Source: Sporothrix humicola (Eukaryota > Ascomycota > Sordariomycetes > Ophiostomatales > Ophiostomataceae). Taken from it: a stretch of 64,000 nt of DNA. Both the position numbers and the translations under genes were made by a program. The stretch lies in contig WNYE01000082.1 in assembly GCA_021396245.1 (NCBI GenBank), positions 62,001 through 126,000 on the forward strand, in the 5' to 3' direction. Below the pieces are notes generated by a model. The model was not told where the DNA came from and did no database searches. It saw only the letters and a program-made list of their open reading frames with translations. Positions 31,719-42,530 of this stretch are shown in pieces (the stretch's first letter is position 1; each line of letters starts with the position of its first letter).

Positions 31719-32933
31719 CTACTTCCCCTCCTGGACTGCAACGGCCGTCGCCTCACGAACAGCACGTGCAATAGTGCTCCGGACACCGCCCTCCTCGAGC
31801 GTCAGGAGGCCCTGGATGGCGCAGCCGCCGGGCGAGCTGACACGGTCACGGAGCAGGGCCGGGTGTTCGCCATTTTGGAGGACGAGGCCGGCAGCACCAC
31901 GCATTGACTGCGCTGCCAGAAGCTGGGCCTCGGCACGCGGAAGACCCATAGCAACAGCGCCGTCAATGGCGGCCTCGAGGACCAGCGCAAAGAATGCCGG
32001 GCCGGCCGTACCGAGGGCAGTACAGGCAGCAGCCGACGAAGCAGCGACACGGTCGACAGTCGCCAGAGCACGCGTGCCAGGAACGGCAACGACACCGCGC
32101 CGAGACGGATGGTGCACGACGCTGCCGATGCGGCGGAAGATCCAAGTGACGAGAGCCGCAGCGTCAGCCGGCAGAGGACCAGATGTGGCAGACGAAGTGT
32201 CCACGACGGTCATGCTCTCTTTGATCAGGCTGGCAGCGTTTGGCATGGCCCGGACAATGCGGCAACGGGTCTCCTTGGGCGAAGTCGCGGCGCTGTTGGT
32301 GGAGAACGTTGTGGCCAGGGCAGACGACACCTCAGACTCGCCATAGAGGTAGCTCTCGATCTGCTCGACGGTCACGCCGGAACAGATACTGATCAGAAGC
32401 TTGCCCTGGAGAGCACGAGCCATTCCCGGGCTCGAGAGAAGGGCAGGAGCCTCAGATTCTTGGCAGGCCAAAAGAACGACACCGGCCTGCTGCACAGCGG
32501 CGACATTGTCGTCAACAACGACCTTGACAACAGACGAGTGTGCCCAGAGAGCAGTCCGCAGACGCTTCGCAGCCTCGGGGCGGCGAACACAAGCGAGGAA
32601 ATGCGTGGGGAGTCTCTCTGGCATTTCATCAGCGGCAGCGGCAGAAGCAGCAGCCGAATTTGACGAAGCTGGCTGGGAGGCCGTGTAGAGAGCCGACAGC
32701 GACGACACCGAGGCAGACGACGTGACAACCTGCAGCGGGCGAGGAGCGTCCATCTCAGCGAGCTCAGTCAAGATGCCTGAGAGAATGGCGATCCCCATGG
32801 TGCCACAGCCAAGAACGGCCAGGGTGAGGTGGTCAGGGGTGGAGGACGACGTGACCGAGCTGGCTGACGACATGACAGCGGCAGACGAGTTTGAGCCGCC
32901 CACAATGGGCAGATTGAACGTGGTGGCGGGCAT
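31719..32933 (-). CDS. pro3: Pyrroline-5-carboxylate reductase
   Basis: Single-exon gene of 404 residues. After a Ser/Thr-rich N-terminus (1-34) comes the dinucleotide-binding start LAVLGCGTMGIAILSGIL (about 37-54). The C-terminal dimerisation and substrate domain contains ALGTAGPAFFALVLEA and the signature region LRDRVSSPGGCAIQGLLTLEEGG. The usual PGGTT is PGGCA here; a Cys at the first of these positions also fits fungal enzymes as I recall them. It reduces 1-pyrroline-5-carboxylate to proline with NAD(P)H, the last step of proline synthesis. An Ala/Ser-rich insertion near 75-105 makes it longer than the approximately 290-residue yeast enzyme. It is divergent from the J-domain gene across 1.7 kb and convergent with HAT1. 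Confidence 0.93.
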   Translation of the reverse strand: MPATTFNLPIVGGSNSSAAVMSSASSVTSSSTPDHLTLAVLGCGTMGIAILSGILTELAEMDAPRPLQVVTSSASVSSLSALYTASQPASSNSAAASAAAADEMPERLPTHFLACVRRPEAAKRLRTALWAHSSVVKVVVDDNVAAVQQAGVVLLACQESEAPALLSSPGMARALQGKLLISICSGVTVEQIESYLYGESEVSSALATTFSTNSAATSPKETRCRIVRAMPNAASLIKESMTVVDTSSATSGPLPADAAALVTWIFRRIGSVVHHPSRRGVVAVPGTRALATVDRVAASSAAACTALGTAGPAFFALVLEAAIDGAVAMGLPRAEAQLLAAQSMRGAAGLVLQNGEHPALLRDRVSSPGGCAIQGLLTLEEGGVRSTIARAVREATAVAVQEGK

Positions 32934-34678
32934 TATGGCTGTGAGGAGAGAGGGAGATGTGAGATGATGGAGATGAGGAAATCTAAGTCGTCAGGAGGTT
33001 CGAGCATGAGGAAGTGACGATGTGATGGGCTGGATGAAGGGCTGGGGGACATCTGATGAGGAAAGAACAATGGTGGTTGTGTTTTGATACGAGGAAGGAG
33101 CTTAAGGGAGGAAGGGGGAAGAGTAAAAGAGGAAAGAGAAGGAGAGGGAAGGCACGATCACGACACAGCAGCTTACTGTTGTTATATACAAAGTACAAAT
33201 ACACAAATATACAAATGAGATACGAATATATTGCCAGAAACAGCCACACCCATCTACGGCGGAGTGATACGTAGCTCCCACGGAGGGCTATATGAAAGAA
33301 GATAAACTCAAGAAAGTGCTGCAAGCTGGCATGCTTGTAGTGTCAAAACAGGAGCAAAACAAGCGGAATACAACTGGACAAAACGAGAGAAGCAAAAGCA
33401 CAGGCCAGTTGGGAGAAAAAGGCCAGGGAAAAACAAATAAGAGAATGGATGGACAACATAATAAAAAGGGGGTCAAAACAAGGGGCGTTGCGAGATATAT
33501 GGTGAGCATGGCGATGGGCATTCCGTCTTATTTTCTTCGATTCCGATTTGGCTGATTTCAGGTCAAATGAGGAAATGAAAAGAGGACAGGAAGCACCAAA
33601 AAATACCAGAAGCCTTCTATTGTTCTTTTCTTTTTCCATTCGTCTTCCATCCTCCTTCTTTTCGCCAGGGGCTCGCCGCCCGTGCTGCGTGATATTCCCT
33701 GATATTGGTGTTGTCGGTTTCACCGAGCAGCCCGGTTTTTCTCACGATTTCTCGAATTTTGCGCCTCGTCACCCCGGAAATCACCAGTGGAATCACCCGT
33801 AAAGTATCTTGCAGTGGGCCCAGCGGCTGGACCACGCCGCGGGATGCCAACCGAGCTCCCTAAACAGGCAGTCGCCCATGCGACAAGGGCCCAAAGAGCC
33901 AGTTGGAGCTTCAGGTATTTTACAAGGGGGTGGGATTGGGCAGCAGCAGGTCGACGACAAGGGCAGGAACGGTCCGCATTGGCTGCTGGGAAGGGAAGGA
34001 GGCGCGCTATGGGGCATTTCATCGGTTTTCAATGTGCACGACAGCACCCAAAATTGGAACACGAGTCCACTTCACGGAGGTAGCCCTAGAGTGACACCTT
34101 GATAGGAGTCTTGAGTGAGTCTTTGGGCGTGTCTGATGTGGCAAAAGGGTGCAAGCTGCTTCAGATCGTGGTCTCCGTCCTATTTCCACATTCTCGAATA
34201 CTGATCGTTTGAAAGTAGGATTTGTGGTAAAGGTGTCGGTGTCTATTTGTGGATATCATTGATGGGACGAAACCATACCCTCCTGAAAAGATTGGTTCTT
34301 TTGAGCAGCTTTTTCCTCGGGATCAATACACGATACTCATGAAGAGTATCTGTTGTACAATCTTGAGAAGAAAGAAAGGCTTCAGCAAAAAGGCTCAATT
34401 CATTCAGGAAACAGGAAAGAGCCTCACTGCTTCTTTCCTTTGAGGAAGTGGCGAACAACACAGGCTAGGCTGCAGGCGCTGTAATTCTAGCGCTAGCTTG
34501 GACGCGTGCCTGCCCTGCCAAAACGTTGGCGCGTTCATCGTTAACAGGCACCGCGATAAGATAAAAATTTGCCGCCTAAAAAACGTCACGTAAAACCAAC
34601 GTCAAGCTTTAACGTCTTTGCATCAACCTCACACCACAGTCACCACACCTCCCACAACCCCCAACCCCCACCCGCACG
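32934..34678. promoter_or_regulatory. Divergent intergenic region between P5CR and the J-domain gene
   Basis: 1745 bp. Next to P5CR the plus strand is GA-rich (33060-33160), so it is pyrimidine-rich in the gene's sense, like other leaders here. A TATATA-like stretch lies near 33180. The J-domain side has a short GTCACG/CGTCAC-containing segment near 34580. No gene is recognised; the open frames around 33720-34100 have no domain. Confidence 0.5.
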
Positions 34679-35620
34679 ATGGACGACAAGGCTGATATTG
34701 TCGCGTTTGCGCGCGAGAGCGCCAAATCGGGCCTCGACCTCTACGATTTGCTGGGCGTCGACGGCAACACATCACGCGACGACATCCACAGAGCTTGGCG
34801 TCGCAAGGGCCTGAAATACCACCCGGACAAGGCGGGCGCCAACTACGACCCGACGCTGTACGAGCGGTTTGCACACGCGCGGGATGTCTTGGTGGACGAT
34901 GAGGCGCGCAAAGTGTACGACACAGGCCGGGCGGCGGCGGCACAGCGTCGGCTGCAAAGCGAGCAAATGAGTGCTGAGCGGCGACGGTTCAAGGACGAAC
35001 TGGAGGCAGCCGAGAAGGCAGCAGCAGAAGCAGGCATGTCGACCGGAATGGGAAGTGCGCCATTTGCCACGACCCCGTCGACGGCCACGGCATCAACAGA
35101 ACACGACAAATTGCGGGCAGCTGGACGGCGGCGAGCGGAAGAACGACAAAGACGCGAACAAGAAGCCCAAGACCGTGTCCGACAGCGCGAAGACGAGCGG
35201 ATTGCCGAGATTGAGCAGCGGCTGCGCGAAAAGGAAGACAAGGCGCGGCGGCGGGCTGAAAAGAAGGGTGTCAAGGAGCCAACGTCACAAACTGCATCCC
35301 AACAAAAGCCACCAGAACAGAACGCCGACGCAGAATGGAAAAAACTGCTCAAGACGGGGGCCGCTCAGGCGAAAACAGGGGAGGCACCGACTGTGCAGCA
35401 ACGGCCGCTGTTTGCATACACAATGGACCGACTGAAAGCGGCTGGTGCAGCCCAGAGACAACAGGCTGCAGGAGACGCATCGACAACAGTCCCGCCGTTT
35501 GAGCCGCAGTGGGAAGAGATTGACGACCCAGAAGTGCGCAAGTTTATCACACGCGTGCCCAAGTTTGCACCAGCGGCGTCAGCAAGAACGGGAGACGTGC
35601 CAATGGACACAGCTGCGTGA
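34679..35620 (+). CDS. J-domain co-chaperone, probably the spliceosomal Cwc23/DNAJC17 type
   Basis: Single-exon gene of 313 residues. The J domain occupies about residues 20-83 (LDLYDLLGVDGNTSRDDI, the YHPDKAG catalytic motif, then a YDTGR end). A long Arg/Glu/Ala-rich coiled coil follows (about 90-200), then a Gln/Ala/Thr-rich tail ending with a short conserved-looking block (WEEIDDPEVRKFITRVPKF). The J domain activates Hsp70 ATPase. An N-terminal J domain followed directly by a charged coiled coil matches Cwc23/Cwf23 and DNAJC17, which act in spliceosome disassembly; no RRM is visible here. Assignment to this subfamily is by architecture and less certain than the J domain itself. Its 3' end converges on IBA57, 157 bp away. 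Confidence 0.85.
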   Translation: MDDKADIVAFARESAKSGLDLYDLLGVDGNTSRDDIHRAWRRKGLKYHPDKAGANYDPTLYERFAHARDVLVDDEARKVYDTGRAAAAQRRLQSEQMSAERRRFKDELEAAEKAAAEAGMSTGMGSAPFATTPSTATASTEHDKLRAAGRRRAEERQRREQEAQDRVRQREDERIAEIEQRLREKEDKARRRAEKKGVKEPTSQTASQQKPPEQNADAEWKKLLKTGAAQAKTGEAPTVQQRPLFAYTMDRLKAAGAAQRQQAAGDASTTVPPFEPQWEEIDDPEVRKFITRVPKFAPAASARTGDVPMDTAA

Positions 35621-35777
35621 GAAACGAAAAGAGGCTGGAAGGAGAAGTGTTGCTCTATATTGATGCGTTATGTACATTAAATTATGATACCCGTCTGTTT
35701 TAGACATTTGGACAGATATGAATGAGATTTTGTCTATATTTATTTTGTTTGGTGATCGTACAGTTTCGTTTTGTCGT

Positions 35778-37130
35778 TTACGCCTCCGATGCCAGTCCTT
35801 GCCGCAGCCAGTCTGGGACAAATGCCTTGATCTTGATGACCGTGGCCGGCCCACTAGCTTCAGCTGCAGTCTCAGACTCACCTTCACCCTCCCCCGCCGC
35901 CTTCTCAACAACGTTCATGACAAACTCGCTAGTCGGGTCAAAGGTTGCTGCAGCCGTTGCTGCCGCTGCCGCTGCCTCGCCGGGCAACACAACATCCGTC
36001 ATAGTCTCCAGCCGGCACAGGGCCAGGCCTAGGTTGCCCACACCACTCAGCCACTTGCCGGCACTGCGGCCGCGCTTGCCCACACGGCCAATGCTTGTCT
36101 CCGACGGAACAATATCGGCCAGGCCGGCACTGGCATGGACGTCGACTGCCAGCGACCGCGGCTGCTCGTCTTCGGCGCCATACACAAGACACGGCAGGAT
36201 CCGTTTGCGGACGACGCCGCGATGGCGTGTGCGAATGGTCAGCTCCTGGCCGACATAGCAGCCCTTGTGGTAGTCGATGCCGCCCATAATGTCAATGTTG
36301 CTCTCGAGCGGCAGGGCCTGGTTGAAGAGAATCTCTCGCTGGCCCTCGGCGACGCCCAACAAATAACGGCGGGTTCGATACACGGACTCGTCGGCAGTGT
36401 CAAGCTCGACTTGTGTCGGGAGGACGGACGCCGAGCTTGTTGGAGGGGCCACAAACCGCCAGCCAAGGCCAGGAGCACGGGTGTCGTTGTGTGCAATCAG
36501 GCCAGACGCAGATTCAAACGACTGCCGTCCTTCAGGCAGTCCCCATCCGTGCCAAACATTCACTTCTCCGGCTTCCAGCAGGCGCACGTCGAACTTGGCC
36601 CGCAGCTTGTACCGCCGAATGTGCTTGGCGAGCGTTGTGGCCGACTCTGCATCGACTTCGATCAGGAACGAGCTGGCATCGTCGACGCTGGAATTCTTGC
36701 CGATGCCGAGCGTGTCTCTGTAGACAAAAACGTCGTGAAGCACGCGGCCCTGGGCGCTGAGGAACGCCGAGTAGAGGCCTGTTTGGGGCGTGCTTGCACC
36801 GTCCGCGCTGGGCTGCAGTCTCAAAATGCTGGCAGTGATGACTCCTTGGAGATACTTTGCGGCGTCGGGACCGGACACGGAAATGAGACGACGAGAAGCG
36901 AGGGACGCGACGCCTGAAGCTGGCGTCTGGCCCAAAGAAGCACCGGTACTGCTGCTGTAGGCCCGGCTAACAGCTCCGGTCGGGTTCCGGCCCCGGGTCC
37001 TCCAGCAAGACCGGCAAATGACGAGGGGTGACGTCGAGGAAAGAGATGAGAAAGTCGAGGCCGACGACCGGAGAGCCGAAGATGACACCGACGTCGACCG
37101 AGACGCGGCGGTAAGCCACGGTGCACTCAT
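35778..37130 (-). CDS. iba57: Mitochondrial iron-sulfur cluster assembly factor IBA57 (CAF17-like transferase)
   Basis: Single-exon gene of 450 residues. The first 70 residues are Ser/Arg/Thr-rich without acidic residues, a likely mitochondrial presequence. The folate-binding YgfZ/GcvT-like fold starts near SRRLISVSGPDAAKYLQGVIT (about 83). The diagnostic motif KGCYVGQE, with its conserved Cys, lies near 288-295 and is followed by LTIRTRHRGVVRKRILP. IBA57 works with Isa1 and Isa2 to make 4Fe-4S clusters for aconitase and lipoate synthase. A Ser/Ala-rich insertion near 235-245 and an Ala-rich segment near 380-390 extend it beyond bacterial YgfZ. The function is confident at family level. It may indirectly support the lipoylated E2 partner of the PDA1 product, but nothing in the sequence links their regulation. 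Confidence 0.92.
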   Translation of the reverse strand: MSAPWLTAASRSTSVSSSALRSSASTFSSLSSTSPLVICRSCWRTRGRNPTGAVSRAYSSSTGASLGQTPASGVASLASRRLISVSGPDAAKYLQGVITASILRLQPSADGASTPQTGLYSAFLSAQGRVLHDVFVYRDTLGIGKNSSVDDASSFLIEVDAESATTLAKHIRRYKLRAKFDVRLLEAGEVNVWHGWGLPEGRQSFESASGLIAHNDTRAPGLGWRFVAPPTSSASVLPTQVELDTADESVYRTRRYLLGVAEGQREILFNQALPLESNIDIMGGIDYHKGCYVGQELTIRTRHRGVVRKRILPCLVYGAEDEQPRSLAVDVHASAGLADIVPSETSIGRVGKRGRSAGKWLSGVGNLGLALCRLETMTDVVLPGEAAAAAATAAATFDPTSEFVMNVVEKAAGEGEGESETAAEASGPATVIKIKAFVPDWLRQGLASEA

Positions 37131-38354
37131 GTTGGTGACTGTCGATTTGTCGTCGTGTTGTCGTCAATTTTTTGTCGATTTTTGTTGCTGGCAAATGACG
37201 TATGTCGCTGACAAAACGATGATTAGAAAATGCGCTCCAATCGTCAATGGATGTTTTGGAGTAAAGATGCGACGTTGGGGCAAAAGCCGAAGAGTGTCTA
37301 ACCCGCTAAAATGCCCTGGAAATACAGGCATCTTTGACAGCCAGTTGCTCCTGCCGTACGACATACATAGCCGCCCTGACTTGCGGAACCCGGAAGTACT
37401 ATTGACCGACTAACAACAGCTCCTGATCAACAGCAATACAGCACCTTCCGTCTGTCAACAAACCACAGAGGGCCATACAACCAGGCAACAAATATGCATA
37501 ATTACAAAGACTGGCAATGGCAGTGATAAATTATTAAACATGTATCAACCAGTAGCGACATAAGTCCAGTAAATACGAGTGATTCAACATGCTACTCCCT
37601 CAAGACTAGGTAGCTCTATGATACTAAAGAGAACTAGGCCTCACGTCTGCCAGGTGAATATTCTAAATCGTCTTGCTAATTCCATATAAATTCACGTCAT
37701 ATCAGGTTATATATAGTTGAATGCTGATAGATTGGAGAGTGTATATATACAGTGGTGGCCGTAGCCCTGTGTCCCGTTTTTTAACAATAAATATCCTCCC
37801 TAAAGGCCCACGCCGTTGATACTATTTATGTGACCAGAAAAGAGACCTGGCTCCCTCTTTTCTCTTTTTGTGGCCCCTTTTTGAACCAAAGAAACAAAAA
37901 TAAACCCGGTATTTTGTTGTATGTACATGTATATGGAGAGAGGGATGTTGGTAGTGTTGGGCTGTAACTAAACAAACAGGATGAAAATAGAGTTGAGAGA
38001 GGGATTTTTATATAGTTTGACAAAAATAGGACAGAAAAAGACAAGAAACAAAACCAAGACGCAGAAAATGTAAAACGAGACAACAAAAATAAGAAACAAA
38101 AACAAGCCGCAATAATCGGGAGGGTATGCGATTGCTGGAACTTTTTGGGTGTTGATGATATTGATGATGTTGATAATATATGTTTTGTCGTTATCGATGT
38201 TTTGTTGATGGTACACCCCGGTAAAATGTCGAAACTCCGGTTGGCCGCCCCTTCTAATGCAAAGCCCATATGCTCCTCTCCTATTTTATGATTTTATAAT
38301 ATTTTTGTTGATTTTCTTCTGGTTTTTGTAGGGATTTGTTGCGAAACGCTTCCC
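37131..38354. other. Spacer between IBA57 and CLU1
   Basis: 1224 bp upstream of IBA57 and downstream of CLU1. It becomes AT-rich from about 37480. No gene is recognised; the open frame at 37826-38269 on the minus strand is Phe/Ser/Leu-rich low complexity in the CLU1 3' flank. Confidence 0.55.
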
Positions 38355-41300
38355 TTAAGCGGCAGCACCGCGGCGCTTGGGGTTGCTGCGCTTCTTGTTG
38401 CCGCTGGTCTTCTTGGTGCCCTCGGTGCCCTCGATGAACTTGATCAGCTCATCAATCGACCGCGAGTCCATCGACGGCTTACCACCGACAGAGGCAGCCG
38501 AGCCAGAGGCGGCGTTGGCCGGTGTGGCACCAGCCTTGGCGCCAGCACCGGCGCCGGGCACAACCGAGCCGGCAGCGGCACCACGGGTGGTGAACTTGAT
38601 GCCGGCACGCAGGCGGCGAGCCTCCTGGTCTTTGGCGTGCTTGGCCAGGGACACGGCGTTCTGCGTCAGCTGCTCGAGCCAGCTCTCGGCCTCCTTGGTG
38701 TTCTTGTCCTCGGCGCCCAGCTTGTTGAGGAAGACGTTGTAGCTCTCGCGCATGCGGTTAACGGCGGCCTTGCTATCGTGGTCAAGGGCCAGGGCCTGGG
38801 CCAGCTGGAACAGCAGCGTGGCCGAGTTGAGAGACGCGCGGCCAAACACCTGCTCCGACACGCGCAGCGACTCCTCAAACCAGCGCCGCGACTCGTGGTA
38901 CGCCTTCATGCTCTGCAGCATGACAGCAGCGTTGTTCATCGTCGTGATGACGTCGGGGTGGTCGGCGCCGTACATGACGCGCCACAGGCGCAAAGCGTGC
39001 TTGGCGTACTCGAGGGCCAGCGCGCTCTTGCCCTGCTGGTGCAGGAAGAGGGCCAGGTTCAGGTAGTCCAGGAGTGTCTCCTGGCTGTCGACACCAACAA
39101 CGCGCTCCGACACGATAATGGCCTTGCGGGCGAGCTCGACGGCAGCGTCCTTCTCGTCCATCTGGTAGTACAGCATCGACAGCGTGTGGTAGGCGTGGGC
39201 GACCTCGGGGTGCAGGATGCCGTAGATCTGCTCGTGCAGCGACAACGACTCCAGCAGCAGCTCCTGGCCAATCTTCTTCTGGCCCTGCGACAGCGAGATC
39301 TTGCCGGCCTCGAGTGCCTCCTCGGCAAGCGAGCCGCGCGGCGCAGAATCCTTGACGACGGGCACAACGTTGACAATGTCGTCCGCCGAGAAAGTGTGCG
39401 CAGGGCGGTTGGCAGCGGCGCGAGCCTCCGAGTCGATCGACGACGGCGAGCCATCGCGGGCGGCGGCCTTGTTCTTCTTCTTCTTGTTCTTGCTGCCCTC
39501 GTTGCCGTTGGAAGCGCCGTTAGTCGCGTTGCCGGCACCGTTAGCGTTGGCATTGCCGTTCTGGCCGTTCTGGCCGTTCTCGGTCGAGGCGACGGCCGCG
39601 GCGGCAGCAGCCTGCTCAGCGGTGAAGACGAACTTGGAGCTCAGGACCTGGATACCCAGCTTGAGCGACACTTCACGCAGCAGCTGCAGGTGGTTGCGCA
39701 TCTCCGTGTGCCAGTTGTCGGGCAGCGTGAAGCGGAAGCGGCGGGCAGCCTCGGCCTCGACGTCGGCACGCAGGCTCTCGGGCGTGACCGACTCGAAAGC
39801 CAGGTCGGCGTCGCTGTACAGGCTGCGGATGGAGCGGTCGACATCGGCCGTCGGCTTGGCGTTGAGACCGGCGCCGAGCAGGCAGTTGAGCAGGTGCGAG
39901 ATGCACGCGGAGCTCAGTGGCAGGGGCAGGTAGCGCAGGTACTTGGCAGCGACGTGCTTGAAGGCACGCGAGATCATCTCGCGCAGAGACACGTCGTGCA
40001 GGCACTTGAGGCGCTCCTCGCTCTCGCTGAGCTTGGCAACACGGCCCAGGTAGCGGATGTTGATACCGCGCTTGTGCAGCAGCTGGCTGAGAGAGCGACC
40101 GTCCATAGGGAAGCTGATCTCGGACTCGCTGAGGTCGGAAATGAGCGACGGGATGGCAACGTCCTGCAGGTACGTGCACACGGCGCGCACGTCCTTCTCG
40201 TCGTTGGCCATCTCCTCCTTCTCCTCGTCGGTCTGGGGCACTTGGCCGCTGAAGACGTCGGGGTTGAGCGCGAACTTGAAGTTAGACACGTCGATGCGGT
40301 CGTCCTTAGTCTTCTCGCCCTCAGCCTCCTCAGTCTTCTCGGCCCCCTCTTCGGTCTTTGACTCAGACTCGGCGGCAGCCTCCTCGGTCTTTGCCTCGCC
40401 CTCATTCTCCTTGGCGTCCGCCTCGGCCTCGGCCTTGGCCTTGTTGCGCTTGGCAAGCTCGCCGTCGAGCCACTCGCGCATCTTGACGCGCGAGTAAATG
40501 TCGATCAGCTCGGGGCGCAGGACCGTCATACGGTGCGGGTAGGCGGCAGCGCCGGTCTTCTCGGCGGCCTCACCCTCCTCCTGCCACGAAATGTCGAGCG
40601 GCGTGATGCGGTACAGGTCCAGGACGTACTTGCGGCCGTCCGTGCCCATGAGGCCCTTGGTCTCGACGCTGGCCTCCAGCTCGTGGCGCTTCGCGTCCTT
40701 GTCCCAGACGGCGTGGCGCTTAACATTGAGAGCCTGCGAAATCTTGGCAAAGGGCGCAACAAAGCGCTCGTCGGCAGCAACGACGTCCTTTCCGTCAACT
40801 GCGCCGTAGTCGATCTGGTTCTCGCCGGGCTCGCGCTGCTTGAAGATGCCAGGCACAAGGCTCTGGCCGACAATGCGCTTGCCAAGGTAGTCGACAACGA
40901 CGGTGCCGGGCGAGTACAGGCCGTCAAGGTCGAGCTGGTTGATGCGGCGGACACCGGCAACGTCCTTGCCAGTAGCAACGCGAGCAGCCTCGTCGCCGCC
41001 CTCGGACGTGAAGGTGCCAACACCGTCAGCGCCGAACGAGAAGAAGATGTTGTTGTACACGAAGATCTGCGCATCGCGGCCCTCCGTGGGATTCAGAGGA
41101 CCAACCTCGCCGCAGGCCACAAGCAGAGCACCGCGCGTGGCAGCGTCAATGTAGTCGGCGAAGACCTTGGCAACCAGGCGTTCGCGGAAGATGCGGTCCT
41201 GGACAGTGTCGCGGGGCAGCTCGCGGGCCGACTGCAGCTCCTCGTTCCAGTCGCGCAGGTTGTCGACGTTCTCGGTGCCGGCAATCAGGTAGGCCTCCTG

Positions 41301-42530
41301 GGTACGGGTAATGTCGGCGCTGTGCGTGCGGGTGGCCGACGACAGGGCAGGCACCAGCCATGGGGCGGCAGGCAGAGCGTTGGTGATCTGGAAGGTCGAC
41401 AGAGGGTCGCGGCGGCTGTTGAACTCCTGCAGCTTGACGAAGCTGGCCGAGAACGAGGGCGACAGGTCCTCGATCAGCGTCAGCAGCGAGTGGGCCGAGT
41501 GGGCCTTGGGCGACGGGCGCGGCATGGGATCGAACTTGGAGTTGGACGACTTGTTGACGTAGAAGCCGGCGACGTGCGACGTGACCTGGAACTGTTCGCC
41601 CTCGTTGGTCGTCACAATCAGGTACATCAGGTGGCCCTTCTGGCGCAGATGTGCTGGTGGCGGGTTCCAGGGAGAGATCTGGAGCGCCTTGATGGTCTTG
41701 GGCGCGGTCTCGTCGGCAGACGGGCGAGGCAGCAGGGAGTTCTGGTCAGCCGGGGCAGTGAAGTCGAACTCGACGGGAGCCTCCTCAGACGCAGCCGTGG
41801 CTTCGGCGGTCACGCTGTCGAAGAGAGAGAGGCCGGGCAGGACGCCGTGGACAGTGTCGGGGTGTTCACCAGCGGCGCCGATCAGGTCCCGTATCCGAAT
41901 GACGTGGAGGCGGGCCTCCTTCTCGGTGTAGGGGTCTTCAACGACGTTGATCTCGGCCTCGAGGGTAAGGTCTGCGATCTCGGAGACCTGGCCAAACTCG
42001 TTGATGCGGGCGCCCTTGTATTCGAGGTGGAAGCAGGAGTACTGCTGGGCGGCGGGCGACTCGATGATGGCCTGGCGGACCTCGCTGACCTGCTCGTGGG
42101 CGTAGATCTGGATGTGTTAGAGGGGGTGGTCTGTTTGGATTATGTCGTTTGGCTCGTTGCTTACCATGATCGTCAGCTTCTCAGACGAGTGCGGCAGGAC
42201 GATTGTGAGGTTGTAGAGGGACTCTGTGCGCGAAAACCAGTTAGCAGATGCTCCAAGACCACACAGCAGCATGCTGTGCCTCCAGTAAAGGACCAGGAAA
42301 GGAAATCCAGTCATCTGACGTACCCTCGGCGGCCTGATCGGCCTCATCGGCCTCGACCTGCTCAACGGCCGCATTTTCAGCGACAGTGTTCTCTTCTGGC
42401 CAATGTTAGTATTCTGTACGCCGTACAGTCCCTCGAAGAAGCCAATTGACTCCCGTGGAAGCGTATCGGAGCTCTACTCACCCACAGGGGCGGCCGGAGG
42501 GGCGTTGCCCTGGTCCTCGGACGTCGCCAT
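38355..42530 (-). CDS. clu1: Clustered-mitochondria protein CLU1/TIF31 (eIF3-associated)
   Basis: Four exons on the minus strand, 42530-42482, 42395-42324, 42223-42165 and 42107-38355, give 1310 residues. Introns are 86, 100 and 57 nt, with GTGAGT, GTACGT and GTAAGC donors, and all phases join. Order of parts: acidic N-terminus; ubiquitin-like N-terminal Clu domain; DUF727/GSKIP-like segment; central CLU domain (about 390-640); a Glu/Ala/Lys-rich insert near 540-590; the eIF3-p135-type region with LLHKRGINIRYLGRV; an Asn/Gly and Lys-rich linker near 890-930; at least three tetratricopeptide repeats (about 990-1150); and a basic tail. CLU proteins bind mRNAs for mitochondrial proteins and keep mitochondria distributed. 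The minus strand has no ATG from 42531 to 43153, consistent with a long leader. Confidence 0.93.

Noticed and set aside
38637..42449. Two long plus-strand frames (574 and 638 codons) opposite CLU1
   Set aside because: Shadows of the CLU1 exons, Val/Leu/Arg-rich without domains. CLU1 motifs and splice sites fit the minus strand.
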